Shown piece by piece: positions 18,371 through 27,885 of a stretch of 64,000 bases of DNA. The position numbers and the translations under genes were made by a program. The DNA is from an uncultured Pseudomonadota bacterium. GTDB lineage: Bacteria > Pseudomonadota > Gammaproteobacteria > Steroidobacterales > Steroidobacteraceae. Under the pieces are notes generated by a model. It saw only the letters and a program-made list of their open reading frames with translations, had not been told where the DNA came from and did no database searches. The DNA is taken from positions 36,841-100,840 of the forward strand of contig CAIPVV010000008.1 of NCBI GenBank assembly GCA_903868595.1, written 5' to 3'. Each line of letters begins with the position of its first letter. Within the stretch, counting starts at the first letter, position 1.

Positions 18371-18709
18371 ACGTTTGATTTCGATGTTGCGATCGGTTAC
18401 GTGGCGCTGCGGATCATCTGCGGCGCACTCCTGCTCCCAATGCCGACGTCAATTTCAGGAACCTCGCCGCTTCCGTGGGCTTTTTTTCCCGAAGGCTGGC
18501 TGCCCGATGCCCAAGGTGTTCGTGGTGCTGGCACCGCACTGGTCTGGGGTGTCTTCACAGCGCTCGCTGCGTGGCTAGCGGCCGCCATCATGCTGGTGGC
18601 TGCCGTGTCTGACCTGAAGGTCAACACTTCCTGGATCTGGACCCAGCGCGGCTGTGAGTATCCGGTGTTCTGGTGCATCTGTGCGGCGGTGGTCGCGGCC
18701 CACAGCTAG
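18371..18709 (+). pseudogene. DoxX-family pseudogene (copy of 47048-47410)
   Basis: Homologous to the intact DoxX gene: VALRIICGA, then after a frameshift VFVVLAP, then VSDLKVN and GCEYPVFWCICAAVVA. The position of the intact ATG is ACG here, there is at least one small indel in the PNAYAKV region, and about 24 bases covering LFEFVAGS are missing. A chance frame of 102 codons (18401-18709) rejoins the last half, but it lacks the first span. With the preceding pseudogene this makes the whole cassette non-functional. Confidence 0.82.
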
Positions 18710-18872
18710 GCAGGGTCGGTGCTGCAGCCACCCAGTCGCCCACGCTGGCCTCCCCCTGAAGCAGTGCAGTGCCGCCCTGGGCCCCGGGCGCATCGGGCAA
18801 CCAGGCGGGGGGAGGGTAGCCGTAGCAGGCGGCACTCGCATGGGCAAAGTGGCCTCGCTCAGGGCCACGGGC

Positions 18873-20042
18873 CTAGACCCGGATGGCGCGCCCTGCCCCA
18901 AGACCACAGCCGACCATCGCAACTGCCGCAATGGCCAGCATCAGCATCGGCCATAGCCAGCCACCGGAGAGTTCGTGGATCGCGCCGAAGCTCACGGGAC
19001 CGACAGATGCCAGCAGGTAGCCCAGCGACTGCGCCATCAGCGACAAGGATCCGGCCGAGCGCGGTCCGGTGGCGCGCAAGCCCATGAAGGAGAGCGCCAA
19101 AATCAGCGCCGGCCCCGTCCCCAGTCCCAGCAGCACCATCCACAAGAAGCCCCAGCTCGGCGCCAGCAGCATACCAAGCGTACCGACTGCCGATAGCAGG
19201 CCAGTTGATGCGGCGAGAAAGCGCTGGTCGGCAGAGCCGCGGATTAATATTGGCATGGCGAGCCCACCACCCAGGGCTGCAACCTGATACAGGGTGAGCA
19301 GCCAACCCGACGCCTCGACCGTCAGGCCGGCGTCTTGCAGCATCGTGGGATACCACGCCACCGTTACATAGAACACCATGGATTGCAGCCCCATGTAGCC
19401 CGTGACCTGCCATGCCAGAGGGCTTGACCAAGGCAGGCGGGCATGGGAGGTATCGGCTACCGATGTGACATGCAAGTCGTGGCGTGTGTGGGGAAACCAC
19501 ACTACCAGGGCCACAACTACGGGCACGGCCCAGCTGCACAAGGACCCACGCCAGCCCCCTGGCAGCCATCTCGCCAGCGGCGCGGCCAGTCCAGATCCCA
19601 CGGCAGCAGACACACCTATCATCGTAGCGTAGGCCGAGGTTATGGCAGGTATGCCGGCTGGGAAGTGCTGCTTGACTAGGATCGGCAGCAAGATATTGGC
19701 TACTGCGATGCCGCCGGCCAGCACCAGCGTGCCGACAAACAGGGTCGGCACATGGCCTTCGGAGCGCAGCAGCAAGCCGGCCAGCAGCGCCGCCAGTGCC
19801 AGCAGCAGCATCCGCTCGGTACCATGGTTACGCGCCAGGCGTGCCACGGGGGCGCAGGCCGCAAAGAGTAACAGCGGAAGACTGCTCAGCAGGCCAGCGC
19901 TGGTCGGGGAAAGCCCCAACTGCTCCCGCAGCGTGCCCAGCAGCGGGCCTACCCCCGTGATGGCAGAGCGCATGCACAACGCCACTGCCAACAGCGCGAT
20001 CAGGAAGGATAGGCCGCCAACCCGATGCTCCCGGCTGTCCAT
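18873..20042 (-). CDS. MFS transporter, CynX/NimT-like
   Basis: A 389-residue major facilitator with about 12 spans. The N-terminal LRSAITGVGPLLGTLREQLGLS-like block (CMRSAITGVGPLLG) and LLSSLPLLLFAACAPVARLA are the pattern of the CynX (cyanate) and NimT (2-nitroimidazole) family. Export or uptake of a small polar compound is likely; no cyanase gene is nearby. I start at the ATG at 20042, which shares one base with the stop of the upstream MFS gene (TGATG); a TTG one codon earlier is possible. Two MFS genes in one transcript suggest uptake and efflux of related compounds (inference). Confidence 0.87.
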   Translation of the reverse strand: MDSREHRVGGLSFLIALLAVALCMRSAITGVGPLLGTLREQLGLSPTSAGLLSSLPLLLFAACAPVARLARNHGTERMLLLALAALLAGLLLRSEGHVPTLFVGTLVLAGGIAVANILLPILVKQHFPAGIPAITSAYATMIGVSAAVGSGLAAPLARWLPGGWRGSLCSWAVPVVVALVVWFPHTRHDLHVTSVADTSHARLPWSSPLAWQVTGYMGLQSMVFYVTVAWYPTMLQDAGLTVEASGWLLTLYQVAALGGGLAMPILIRGSADQRFLAASTGLLSAVGTLGMLLAPSWGFLWMVLLGLGTGPALILALSFMGLRATGPRSAGSLSLMAQSLGYLLASVGPVSFGAIHELSGGWLWPMLMLAIAAVAMVGCGLGAGRAIRV

Positions 20043-21481
20043 CAACGCGAGACCTGCTCAAGGGACAGCAGCCGCGTGCGCGGGCCCACGGCTCCAATGA
20101 TCACCATCACCCCGCCCATGGCCATGGCGATGAAGACAAATACACCCGTAACCCCAAACTTTCCCAGCATGAAGGAAATCAGGAATGCCGTGAAGATCCC
20201 TGAGAAACGGCTCCATGAATAGACAAAGCCTACGGCTCGCGCACGGATTCGCGTCGGGAACAGCTCCGCTTGGTAGGCATGGTAGGTAAAGGAGGCGACG
20301 TTGCCCGCCACCGTCAGGCAGACACCCAGCAGGATGAGGGCCACCATCGTACTTTCCTGACTGAAAGCCAGCCCGCAAGCCACATTAAGGCCGGCCATCG
20401 CCACAATCACGGTCTTTCTTTCAAACCTGTCCGCCGCCCACAAGCCCAGCAACGGGCCAAGCGGCGCTGCCAGCGCAATGACGCTCGTGTACAGGAGACT
20501 CGTAGTGATAGCGATCCCTTTTTGGATGAGCAGCGTCGGCACCCAGTTTGCCCAGCCGTAGTAACCCACGGCCTGGCAGACATGAAAGACCATCAGCATG
20601 ATGGACCGCGCGCGATACGGAGCAACCCACATATCCCGGAAGGCGCCGATGGCAGGGACGGGGAGCGCCGCCTCGGGAGCCGGCAGCGGATGGCCGAACT
20701 CCTTCTGCACCTTGGCTTCCAGCGCTGTCAGGATTATTTCGGCCTCCTGCAACCGCCCCCGCTGCGCGAGCCAGCGAGGGCTCTCGGGCAGGTTGCGACG
20801 GATCCACCAGGCGAAGAGCGCCCCGTGGGCACCAAGGATCACGATCCAACGCCATCCATCAACGCCCATCGGCGCAATGGGCACCAGCAGGTAGGAAAGG
20901 AAAGCCACCACCGGCACCGCCGTGAAGCCGACAGCCTGGCAACAGGCAAAGGCCTGACCTCGCATGGCTTTCGGCGCTAGCTCAGCAACATAAGCACCGA
21001 TGGTGACCATTTCCACGCCCAGTCCAACACCCGAAATGAAACGCCACAGGTTTATCCAGAAAGCCTCCGCCTGAAAGGCCATGATCAGGTTGGCGGCCGT
21101 GTACCACAGCAAAGACCAGGTGAAAATGGCGCGACGCCCGTATCGGTCCGCCAGGAACCCGCAGGCGATCGTGCCGATGAACAAGCCGGAAAACAGCGCG
21201 GCGATGAAGCCTGCAACACCATGGGTTCCGAATAACCCTGGGGTAGTCGGCGTCAGGATGCCGCTCTTGACGAGCCCAGGCGCGACGTACCCTGTCAGCA
21301 GCAGATCGTAGAGTTCGAAGAAAAAGCCCAGACTAAGCAGAAGAACCAGTTTCCAGATCGAGGCGGTCGGGGGAAGTCGGTCGAGCCGGGGCGAGATGCT
21401 ATCGAGTTTTTCAAACGCATCGGAATAGTCCGGCGCACGGCCAGCCGTTGACTCATCTGAGTAACGCGAAGCGGTGAGCAA
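20042..21481 (-). CDS. MFS transporter, sugar-porter/NaiP-like
   Basis: A 479-residue MFS permease with about 12 spans and long cytoplasmic N-terminus (about 40 residues). Motif A is ADRYGRRAIF, span 4-5 shows GVGLGVEMVTIGAYVAELAP, and the central loop has the RRNLPESPRWLAQRGR motif (PESPRWL) typical of the sugar-porter and aromatic-acid/niacin uptake families. Substrate unknown; given the neighbouring amidohydrolase and oxidases an organic acid is plausible. Start is a TTG supported by a strong Shine-Dalgarno (separate entry). It overlaps the CynX-like gene by one base. Confidence 0.88.
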   Translation of the reverse strand: MLTASRYSDESTAGRAPDYSDAFEKLDSISPRLDRLPPTASIWKLVLLLSLGFFFELYDLLLTGYVAPGLVKSGILTPTTPGLFGTHGVAGFIAALFSGLFIGTIACGFLADRYGRRAIFTWSLLWYTAANLIMAFQAEAFWINLWRFISGVGLGVEMVTIGAYVAELAPKAMRGQAFACCQAVGFTAVPVVAFLSYLLVPIAPMGVDGWRWIVILGAHGALFAWWIRRNLPESPRWLAQRGRLQEAEIILTALEAKVQKEFGHPLPAPEAALPVPAIGAFRDMWVAPYRARSIMLMVFHVCQAVGYYGWANWVPTLLIQKGIAITTSLLYTSVIALAAPLGPLLGLWAADRFERKTVIVAMAGLNVACGLAFSQESTMVALILLGVCLTVAGNVASFTYHAYQAELFPTRIRARAVGFVYSWSRFSGIFTAFLISFMLGKFGVTGVFVFIAMAMGGVMVIIGAVGPRTRLLSLEQVSR

Positions 21482-21487
21482 GGCTAT

Positions 21488-21492
21488 CTCCT
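21488..21492 (-). promoter_or_regulatory. Ribosome binding site that fixes a TTG start
   Basis: On the minus strand AGGAG is followed by six bases and then TTG CTC ACC. No ATG or GTG in this frame is nearby upstream, and the next Met would remove conserved N-terminal sequence, so TTG at 21481 is the likely start of the MFS gene. Confidence 0.7.
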
Positions 21493-21540
21493 GAACGTTT
21501 GCAAGCGCGCCAGACGCGCGATCTGGGAGTTTACCGCCCC

Positions 21541-22809
21541 TTACTCCCGTATGACCCGGCCGCCCTTCATCACGAACACGGGTCGGCGCACTGCAGTGAT
21601 ATCGATGGTAGGGTCGCCCTGCACCGCCACCAGATCGGCAAGGTAGCCAGCCTGAATTCTACCCAGCCGGCCTGCTTCTCCCAGTACTGCCGCGTCGGTC
21701 CTGGTAGCTGCGATCAGGGCCTCCGCAGGGGTCATGCCGTAGCGAACCATCCAGACCAGCTCGCGGCCGTTTTCACCATGGGCATAGACCCCGACGTCCG
21801 AGCCGGAGGCAATCGTGACGCCCGCGCTTCGGGCGGTGCGGAAGGCCCGCTCACTTTCCACCATGTCCGGGGTCGGTGGAGTCTCTCCGGGGCGATAGCC
21901 GTGGAAATAAATGCCGTAGTACTCTACTTCGGTAAGCGTGGGCACGTAGGCCACGCCACGCTGGGCCATGAGACGGAAGGTGGCCTGCGAGCCGCCCTTG
22001 CCGTGCTCGATGGTGTCCACGCCGGCGAGGACGGCGCGGCGCATGCCTTCGTCCGACTCCGCGTGGGCGGCGACCTTGCGGCCCACGTCGTGCGCCTTGG
22101 TCACCGCTGCCTTGAGTTCTTCCAGCGAGAAGGCCGGCAGGGTCTCTCCGTGCGGGCCGATTTGGAAATCGGCGTAGAGCTTGATCCAGTCAGCGCCTGC
22201 TGCGGCTTGATGACGCACGGCGGCAACCATTCCATCGATACCGGAGGCCTCCTCGGCACCTTGCGGCAGTTCAGGGATCGCGTAGTCGCGGCGCACCGGA
22301 CCATAAGCGCCCAGGGCAACGATCGCGCGGGTGACAACATGAAGGCGTGGCCCCTCCGTGATGCCATCCTCGATCGCCCTTTTGAGGGCCACGTCGGAGT
22401 TGCCGGCGCCCTCGGTGCCGAGGTCGCGCAGGGTTGTGAAGCCGGCATGCAGGGTGGCGCGGGCGTGGGCGGCCGCCTCCACCACGCGATAAGCCAGCGG
22501 CTCCTTGAGCACCTGATCGTCCCACAACGTCTCGTTGTAGGGATGCAGGAACAGGTGGGAGTGGATGTCCATCAGGCCGGGCAGAAGGGTGGCCCCCGCA
22601 AGGCGAACGGTCCGAGCTCCGACAGGCTCCACGACGTCGGGGCCTACCGCCCGGATGGTTTCGCCATCCACAAGCACTTTCCAACCGAGGTGGCTCACGC
22701 CGTCTTCTGCGGTGAACACCCGATCAGGCGCAAGAAGCAGTGGCTCGCCGGAAACATCGGCCGCACTCAACACCAGCAGACCAATTGACACAGCGAGGCG
22801 CGTAATCAT
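21541..22809 (-). CDS. Exported imidazolonepropionase-like amidohydrolase
   Basis: A 422-residue metal-dependent hydrolase with a Sec signal (residues 1-20, ending ADVSG). Amidohydrolase landmarks: HSH at H83/H85 in [11 protein letters not shown], the candidate carbamylated Lys in WIKLYAD, His in VAAHAES and IEHGKG, and Asp in GSDVGV. The C-terminal LVAVQGDP and [12 protein letters not shown] complete the composite beta-domain. Exported relatives act as prolidase-like or aryl-dipeptidase or ochratoxin-type amidases. Start at 22809 is chosen because AAGGA precedes it and the signal peptide begins there. It lies just upstream of the MFS pair, reading the same way, about 60 bases away, so co-transcription is possible. 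Confidence 0.9.
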   Translation of the reverse strand: MITRLAVSIGLLVLSAADVSGEPLLLAPDRVFTAEDGVSHLGWKVLVDGETIRAVGPDVVEPVGARTVRLAGATLLPGLMDIHSHLFLHPYNETLWDDQVLKEPLAYRVVEAAAHARATLHAGFTTLRDLGTEGAGNSDVALKRAIEDGITEGPRLHVVTRAIVALGAYGPVRRDYAIPELPQGAEEASGIDGMVAAVRHQAAAGADWIKLYADFQIGPHGETLPAFSLEELKAAVTKAHDVGRKVAAHAESDEGMRRAVLAGVDTIEHGKGGSQATFRLMAQRGVAYVPTLTEVEYYGIYFHGYRPGETPPTPDMVESERAFRTARSAGVTIASGSDVGVYAHGENGRELVWMVRYGMTPAEALIAATRTDAAVLGEAGRLGRIQAGYLADLVAVQGDPTIDITAVRRPVFVMKGGRVIRE

Positions 22810-23383
22810 GGGGATCCTTTTGCACAAGTTCTGCATAGTCGCGAGATACCTCGTGCAGACCTGACAGTCCCACGGATCCTTGCGGCGCCTCGTAACATCA
22901 TCGGCAGCCCGAACAGCAGCCCGCCTTATTATCCGACAGACAGTCTTGCTGCTCCGCTGAAGCTAAGGCGTTGGGACGTTATAAGATTTTCTTGGCGAGA
23001 CGCAATCCCCGCCAAGACCTTTCCCGCCACGCGCGTGGCCACCATCGACGCGTTCTTGCCGTCTTCATTTCCAGCGGCTCAGCGCGAGGACAGTGGCTGC
23101 CGTGTTTGACGGCCGACGCTTTGGTTCCGATGGCGGCGCGGTCGGGTGGCGAAAAACAGCCGGACATCCGCACAAGACGGCAGTGGCGCCCCCTGTTACT
23201 CGCAGCTGCCGCCGTGCCGATTAGGTTGACCTCGTCCCAGGACAACTCCCGTAGCGGTTCTGCCGACCGGGCATTTAAGCCTCTGGGCAGACCGCCGCCG
23301 TGGTCGCGGCTCTTGACGAGCTACGCACTGGCGGCCCCGGAGCTGGCCGACTCGATCACGTCCGGATACATGCCCCGGCCCCG
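22810..23383. other. Intergenic stretch with one perfect hairpin
   Basis: About 575 bases between the amidohydrolase start and the dehydrogenase stop. An 8-bp perfect inverted repeat, TCTTGGCG at 22990 and CGCCAAGA at 23010 with a 12-base loop, is the only structure I see; there is no T-run on either side, so a terminator is uncertain. Open frames here lack family signatures. Confidence 0.45.
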
Positions 23384-25495
23384 TCAGCCGCTGTGCAGAC
23401 CCGTCTGCGGTGCCGGCGGCGGTGTCGTTGCCGGCGCGGCCTGCGGCGGGCCGGCCGGCCCGAAAGTTGGAGCAGGCGGCGCATTGCGCACGTCATTGGC
23501 CAGCTTCGTGACCCAGGCGCGAATCGACTCGGCGTCCTGCGGCTTGAGCGTCTTGGCGAAGGACAGCATGCCGTTCTCGGTCAGCACGCCGTCGATGACC
23601 ACGGCCTTGAACGCTGCGTCACTCTGCAGCAGTGCCGAGTAACGCAGGTCCGGGAAGCCGCCCATGCCGCGACCACCCTCGTGGCAAAGCGAGCAGTTCT
23701 GCTGCCAGAGCTGCTGCCCCTTCTCGAGCGTTGCAGCATCGCCGAAATTCTCGGGCGCGCTGACCACCAACGGCGCGGCTGGCGGCGTCGGAGGCAGCGT
23801 GACGCTCCCCCCCAGCTTGTACACCAGCAGGCGATTGCCACCAGCCGCACGCGGCGCACCCGCGACCACGGCGACGTACTGCGTGGCGCCCACTTGGTAG
23901 GTGATCGAACCGGCTTGCACGCTGGCGCCGGCTTCCATCGACCAGAGCTTCTCGCCATTGTCGGCCCGGAAGGCCGTGAAGTTGGAGCGACCCGTGCCCT
24001 GGAACACCAGGTTGCCGGCGGTAGTCATCGTGCCGGAGTTCGCTACGCCGTCCTTCGCACGCCAGACTTCCTTCTGCGTGACCGGGTCCCAGGCGGTGAG
24101 CCACTGGCCTGCGCCTTCCAGCGGCGGCGGACCCATCTCCGGACGCTTGGCGATGTTGATGCCGAGCAGCTGGTTGCCCATTTTCGCGCCCAGCTCGGCG
24201 ACATAGCCGAACGTTGCGTAGCGGATACCGACGTATAGCAGGCCAGTTTGCGGATTGAAGGACTGCGGATACCAGACATGCGTCTGGAATGGCGTCACAA
24301 ACCAGCCCTTGCGCGTCTTTCCGTAGTTGGAATCCGGATTGATGATCGGCTTCCAGTTGTTCTCCTTGTCGAAACCGGTCAACCAGTTGGCATAGGGCAC
24401 GACCAGCTTGGCGCTGATCACCTTGCCCGTCGCCGCGTCAATCACGTAAGAGACGCCGTCCTTTGGCAGCTGCATAACTACGTGGCGCTTCTGGCCGTCG
24501 ATCGTGAGATCGGCAGTGGTCAGCGGCGAGGTATTGTCGAAGTCGAAGTTCTCCTGCGGCACGGCCTGGTAATGCCAGCGGTATTGGCCGGTCTTCGCGT
24601 CCAAAGAGACGATCGACGCGATGAACAAATTGTCGCCGCCACCCGGCGAGCGATCCTCGGCCGGCCACGGTGCGCCGTTGCCCGTGCCAAAGATCACCGA
24701 GTCGGTCTGTGGGTCATAGACAATGCCATCCCAGGGCGAACCGCCGCCGCCGGTCTTCCACCATTCGCCACTCCAGGTCTTGGCGGCCATCGGCATTACG
24801 CTGTCGGATGCGGCATGATCCGGGCCCTTGGACGGATCTCCCGGCACTACGTAGAACTTCCAGCGAAGCTTGCCAGTGTCGGCGTCATAGGCGGACAGGT
24901 AGCCGCGCTGAAAGTATTCGCCACCGCCCTGACCAATGAACACAAGCCCGTCGCCCACACGCGGCGCGCCGGTGATGGACATGTCGTCCTTGATGTCGGT
25001 GGTACGGGTCTCCCAGACCTTGCTCCCCTTCCTCGCATCGACGGCGACCAGGCGCCCGTCCAGCGTGCCCCAGATAACCTTGCCCTTGTAGAACGTGACA
25101 CCGCGGTTGGAGTTGTTGCAGCACAGGCGTGTAGCGGCGATCTCGCGCGGCACCTTCGGGTCGTACTTCCACAATGCCTTGCCCGTGGCGGCATCGTAGG
25201 CATAGACCTTGCTCCAGGGCGTCGTCACGTAGATGCGACCGTCAACTACCACCGGCGTGGACTGCCACTGGCCCTTCTCCGACAAATCCGCGAACCACGC
25301 CAGGCCGAGCTTGCCAACGTTGTCGGCATTGACCTGTTTAAGGGGGCTGTAGCGCTGTTCGTTGTAGTCACCGCCGTGCAGGGGCCACTCCGTGGCATTG
25401 GCCGGACCCGACGGCTTTTGCGCCGCAACAAGCTGTGCGCAGTTGAAAGACAGTGCAGCAATACCGCACACCGTGGCGAGCAGGAGACGACGCAT
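23384..25495 (-). CDS. PQQ-dependent alcohol dehydrogenase with C-terminal cytochrome c domain
   Basis: A 703-residue periplasmic quinohaemoprotein (type II alcohol dehydrogenase) with a Sec signal (about residues 1-25). The eight-bladed propeller contains the vicinal disulfide C125-C126 (RLCCNN), E193 (GGEYF), N273 (GTGNGAPW) and the catalytic Asp D318 in ENFDFDNTS. D320, two residues further on, gives the Asp-x-Asp pattern seen in lanthanide-dependent PQQ dehydrogenases. The cytochrome domain has CSLCH at 601-605 and a probable Met ligand in NGMLSF; a Pro/Ala-rich tail follows. It should oxidise primary alcohols or aldehydes and pass electrons to the respiratory chain. No pqq biosynthesis gene is in the window. 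Confidence 0.93.
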   Translation of the reverse strand: MRRLLLATVCGIAALSFNCAQLVAAQKPSGPANATEWPLHGGDYNEQRYSPLKQVNADNVGKLGLAWFADLSEKGQWQSTPVVVDGRIYVTTPWSKVYAYDAATGKALWKYDPKVPREIAATRLCCNNSNRGVTFYKGKVIWGTLDGRLVAVDARKGSKVWETRTTDIKDDMSITGAPRVGDGLVFIGQGGGEYFQRGYLSAYDADTGKLRWKFYVVPGDPSKGPDHAASDSVMPMAAKTWSGEWWKTGGGGSPWDGIVYDPQTDSVIFGTGNGAPWPAEDRSPGGGDNLFIASIVSLDAKTGQYRWHYQAVPQENFDFDNTSPLTTADLTIDGQKRHVVMQLPKDGVSYVIDAATGKVISAKLVVPYANWLTGFDKENNWKPIINPDSNYGKTRKGWFVTPFQTHVWYPQSFNPQTGLLYVGIRYATFGYVAELGAKMGNQLLGINIAKRPEMGPPPLEGAGQWLTAWDPVTQKEVWRAKDGVANSGTMTTAGNLVFQGTGRSNFTAFRADNGEKLWSMEAGASVQAGSITYQVGATQYVAVVAGAPRAAGGNRLLVYKLGGSVTLPPTPPAAPLVVSAPENFGDAATLEKGQQLWQQNCSLCHEGGRGMGGFPDLRYSALLQSDAAFKAVVIDGVLTENGMLSFAKTLKPQDAESIRAWVTKLANDVRNAPPAPTFGPAGPPQAAPATTPPPAPQTGLHSG

Positions 25496-25635
25496 GACTA
25501 CCCCTCTTGACTGAACCGGATGCCGCTAGGACGCAAACGCGGGCCTTGCGGTATTTTTCTTGGAGTATAAGGCCATCGGCAGCGAGAATCGTTCGATTTT
25601 CCAGTATTAGCCCTGCCCGGCGCGCCCCGGGTACG

Positions 25636-26199
25636 ATGCCGAGCATGGCTATCACCCTAACGGACTTTGCCCGCGCCCGGCTATTTCCGCGCGAACCGCG
25701 ACCGACCGCGATCCAGGACATCACCGCCGAGGCCTTCGAACGGTACCTGAACGACCACCCGCCACTGCAGGATCTGCCGGGCTACGCCCCTTTTTGCCGG
25801 CTGCACGTACACCGCAATTGGACATCAACCCGGTGCCTCACCGTGCCGCTCAGCGACGGCAACCTGCACCTATTGCGCTCCGGGTACGAGGCCCGGCAGC
25901 GCAACGAATTGCCAGTGCTCGTGCGCTGGTTCGAGGGGGTGGTGGCGCCGGTTGCCGACTACCTGATACCGATCCTCTACAGTCGCGAGCAGCTGATGGC
26001 GGAGGGCACCCCAATAGAGTCGAACTGGGGTATCGTTGGCTGCCTTTACACCAGCGAACCATCGGAAATTCCGATGGCACCCATCACCATGATGCGAAAT
26101 GCGCTGGGCGTGGCCGAGGGGGGCTCTGGCGTGCCGCTCGACGGCGAAGCCTATCGGCGCAGCGTGGCGTACTGGAGCACGCACGCCAACTGGCGCTGA
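25636..26199 (+). CDS. DUF3228-family protein
   Basis: A 187-residue soluble protein. TDFARARLFPRE near the N-terminus, then CRLHVHRNWTSTRCLTVPL, RNELPVLVRWFEGV, ADYLIPILYSREQL and NWGIVGCLYTSEPSEIPMAPITMMRNALG match DUF3228 as I remember it. The family has no known function. A conserved Cys/His-rich region (HVHRNW) could bind metal, but that is speculative. Two ATGs, at 25636 and 25645, are possible; neither has a strong ribosome site. It is divergent from the dehydrogenase gene and precedes the aldehyde dehydrogenase by about 130 bases. Confidence 0.75.
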   Translation: MPSMAITLTDFARARLFPREPRPTAIQDITAEAFERYLNDHPPLQDLPGYAPFCRLHVHRNWTSTRCLTVPLSDGNLHLLRSGYEARQRNELPVLVRWFEGVVAPVADYLIPILYSREQLMAEGTPIESNWGIVGCLYTSEPSEIPMAPITMMRNALGVAEGGSGVPLDGEAYRRSVAYWSTHANWR

Positions 26200-26331
26200 A
26201 GCCTGCGATCTTCGGCCGTCAGGGACTGGCGATTCTCAGTTGCCAAACCCCGTTTGGAACCAGAGCAGCCCGTGGTATCAGGACTTCACGTCTCGCAGGG
26301 CGATCAGCACTTAACGGTTGGAGAAAGTACG

Positions 26332-27699
26332 ATGACGACGATGGCAAACGAGTTGGCTCCGGCGGTGCTCTTAGACATTCAGCGCGTCTTTGCGCTGCAG
26401 CGTTCCCACCAATGGGAAGCGAAGGCGTCTAGTGCCGAACAGCGCAAAGCCAGCTTGCGAAGGCTAAAGTCGGCCGTGGAGGCGCACGCCGATGAGATCG
26501 TGGCAGCCGTACGGCAAGACACTCGCAAGCCTGAAAACGAGATCCGCGTCACCGAGATTCTTAACGTTCTCGCCAACATCGATCGCAACATCGCGAATCT
26601 GGACGAGTGGATGAAGCCCATCGAAGTCCAGCCCTCCCTGAACCCAAAGGACACGGCGAGAATCGTCCATGAGGCCAGAGGCGTTTGCCTGATCCTGGGA
26701 CCCTGGAACTTCCCCCTGGGGCTGGTAATGGGCCCTTTGGCAGCCGCCGTTGCTGCCGGGAACTGCTGCATGGTCAAGCTCACGGACCTCTGCCCGGCGA
26801 CCGCGGGGGTTGCCGCCCGCATCATCCGGGAAGCCTTCCAGGAACAGGAAGTAGCTGTGCTTGAAGGCGGTGTAGAAGTGGCAACCGCCCTGCTCGAGTT
26901 GCCGTTCCACCATATCTTCTTCACAGGCAGCACGCGGGTCGGCAAGCTCGTCATGTCCGCGGCCGCTCGCAACCTTGCCAGCGTCACCCTGGAACTGGGC
27001 GGCAAGTCGCCCGTCATCGTGGATGCCGATGCGGACGTGCAGAAGGTCGCGACGGACCTAGCGGCGGCCAAGCAGTTCAACGGTGGACAGGCCTGCATCT
27101 GCCCGGACTACGTCTTCGTGAGGCCAGAGCAGAAAAGCGCCCTGATCGAGGCATTCCACGCCTGCGTGCAGAGGAACCTGTACAAGGAAGATGGGAGCAT
27201 CAAGAAGGACTCCATCGCCCAGATCGTCAACCAGCAGAATTTCACCCGCATCAAGAATCTCTTCGATGACGCGGTAAGCAAGGGTGCCACGATTGCCGTG
27301 GGCGGCGTACTGGAGGCGGCTGACCGCACGATACATCCGACGCTGCTAACCGACGTCACGCCTGACATGTTGATAATGCAGGAAGAGATCTTCGGGCCTA
27401 TCGTACCCGTCATGACTTACAGGACGCTCGATGACGTCGTCGCGTTCGTCTCCGAACGTGCCAAGCCACTGGCTCTCTATATCTATAGCAACACGCCCGC
27501 CAACATCGACAGGATCCTCAACCGGACCTCCTCCGGCGGCGTGACCATCAACGGGTTCTTCTCGCATTACCTGGAAAACCAGCTGCCGTTCGGCGGCGTC
27601 AACCAGAGCGGCACCGGCAGCTATCACGGAGTATTCGGCTTCAGGGCGTTCTCGCATGAGCGAGCGGTCTATGTACAGGATACTCGTCCGAAGGCCTGA
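26332..27699 (+). CDS. Coniferyl-aldehyde-dehydrogenase-like ALDH
   Basis: A 455-residue NAD(P)-dependent aldehyde dehydrogenase of the short, class-3-like type, in which bacterial coniferyl aldehyde dehydrogenase falls. Key positions: the cofactor loop GPWNFPLGL, FFTGSTRVGK, catalytic E221 in LELGGKSP and nucleophile C255 in GGQACICPDY. The C-terminal FSHYLENQLPFGGVNQSGTGSYHG is typical of this branch. It would oxidise an aryl or aliphatic aldehyde to the acid, and the product of the PQQ dehydrogenase is a candidate substrate. A GGAG lies eight bases before the ATG. The LysR gene follows in the same direction about 190 bases on. Confidence 0.9.
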   Translation: MTTMANELAPAVLLDIQRVFALQRSHQWEAKASSAEQRKASLRRLKSAVEAHADEIVAAVRQDTRKPENEIRVTEILNVLANIDRNIANLDEWMKPIEVQPSLNPKDTARIVHEARGVCLILGPWNFPLGLVMGPLAAAVAAGNCCMVKLTDLCPATAGVAARIIREAFQEQEVAVLEGGVEVATALLELPFHHIFFTGSTRVGKLVMSAAARNLASVTLELGGKSPVIVDADADVQKVATDLAAAKQFNGGQACICPDYVFVRPEQKSALIEAFHACVQRNLYKEDGSIKKDSIAQIVNQQNFTRIKNLFDDAVSKGATIAVGGVLEAADRTIHPTLLTDVTPDMLIMQEEIFGPIVPVMTYRTLDDVVAFVSERAKPLALYIYSNTPANIDRILNRTSSGGVTINGFFSHYLENQLPFGGVNQSGTGSYHGVFGFRAFSHERAVYVQDTRPKA

Positions 27700-27885
27700 A
27701 CTGGTTAGGCTGCCCCTGCCTCTCCGCAGTAGACACTTGAAAAAGCACCTGCCCCACTGCCCTTTTTTGCCTCTGCGTACGGGCAGAGCCGGGTGGTGGG
27801 CAGGCGCGAACAGCCCGGATGTGCAGGCAGATCCCGCCAAGGCCATACTTCGACCAGCGGCCAGTCGCGCGACCGGAAGCCTGTC

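Larger units (their letters stand above)
17570..18715 (+). repeat. Decayed copy of the NTF2-like/DoxX segment
   Basis: Nucleotide similarity with 46230-47407 is visible by eye over the whole length, including non-coding flanks: for example the block around TTGGATCGCGAGCAGGCG at 17730 matches TTGGATCGCAAACAGGCG near 46400, and GATCCACGGCGGCACTAG before the start matches ATCCACGGGGTCACCAC. Both copies lie on the plus strand about 28.7 kb apart. This copy carries stops, a lost start and deletions; the other is intact. It is a segmental duplication, not an insertion sequence, since no transposase or terminal repeats are seen. Confidence 0.85.

Noticed and set aside
21499..22788. 429-codon plus-strand frame
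   Set aside because: Antisense to the amidohydrolase, no recognisable domain.
22990..23017. 8-bp hairpin as a terminator
   Set aside because: No T-run on either strand and 12-base loop; kept only as a note in the intergenic entry.
22979..23245. Minus-strand frame resembling a transposase end
   Set aside because: Arg/Trp-rich composition only; no DDE or other motif and no terminal repeats.
24248..25510. 420-codon plus-strand open frame
   Set aside because: Antisense to the PQQ dehydrogenase, with no family feature.
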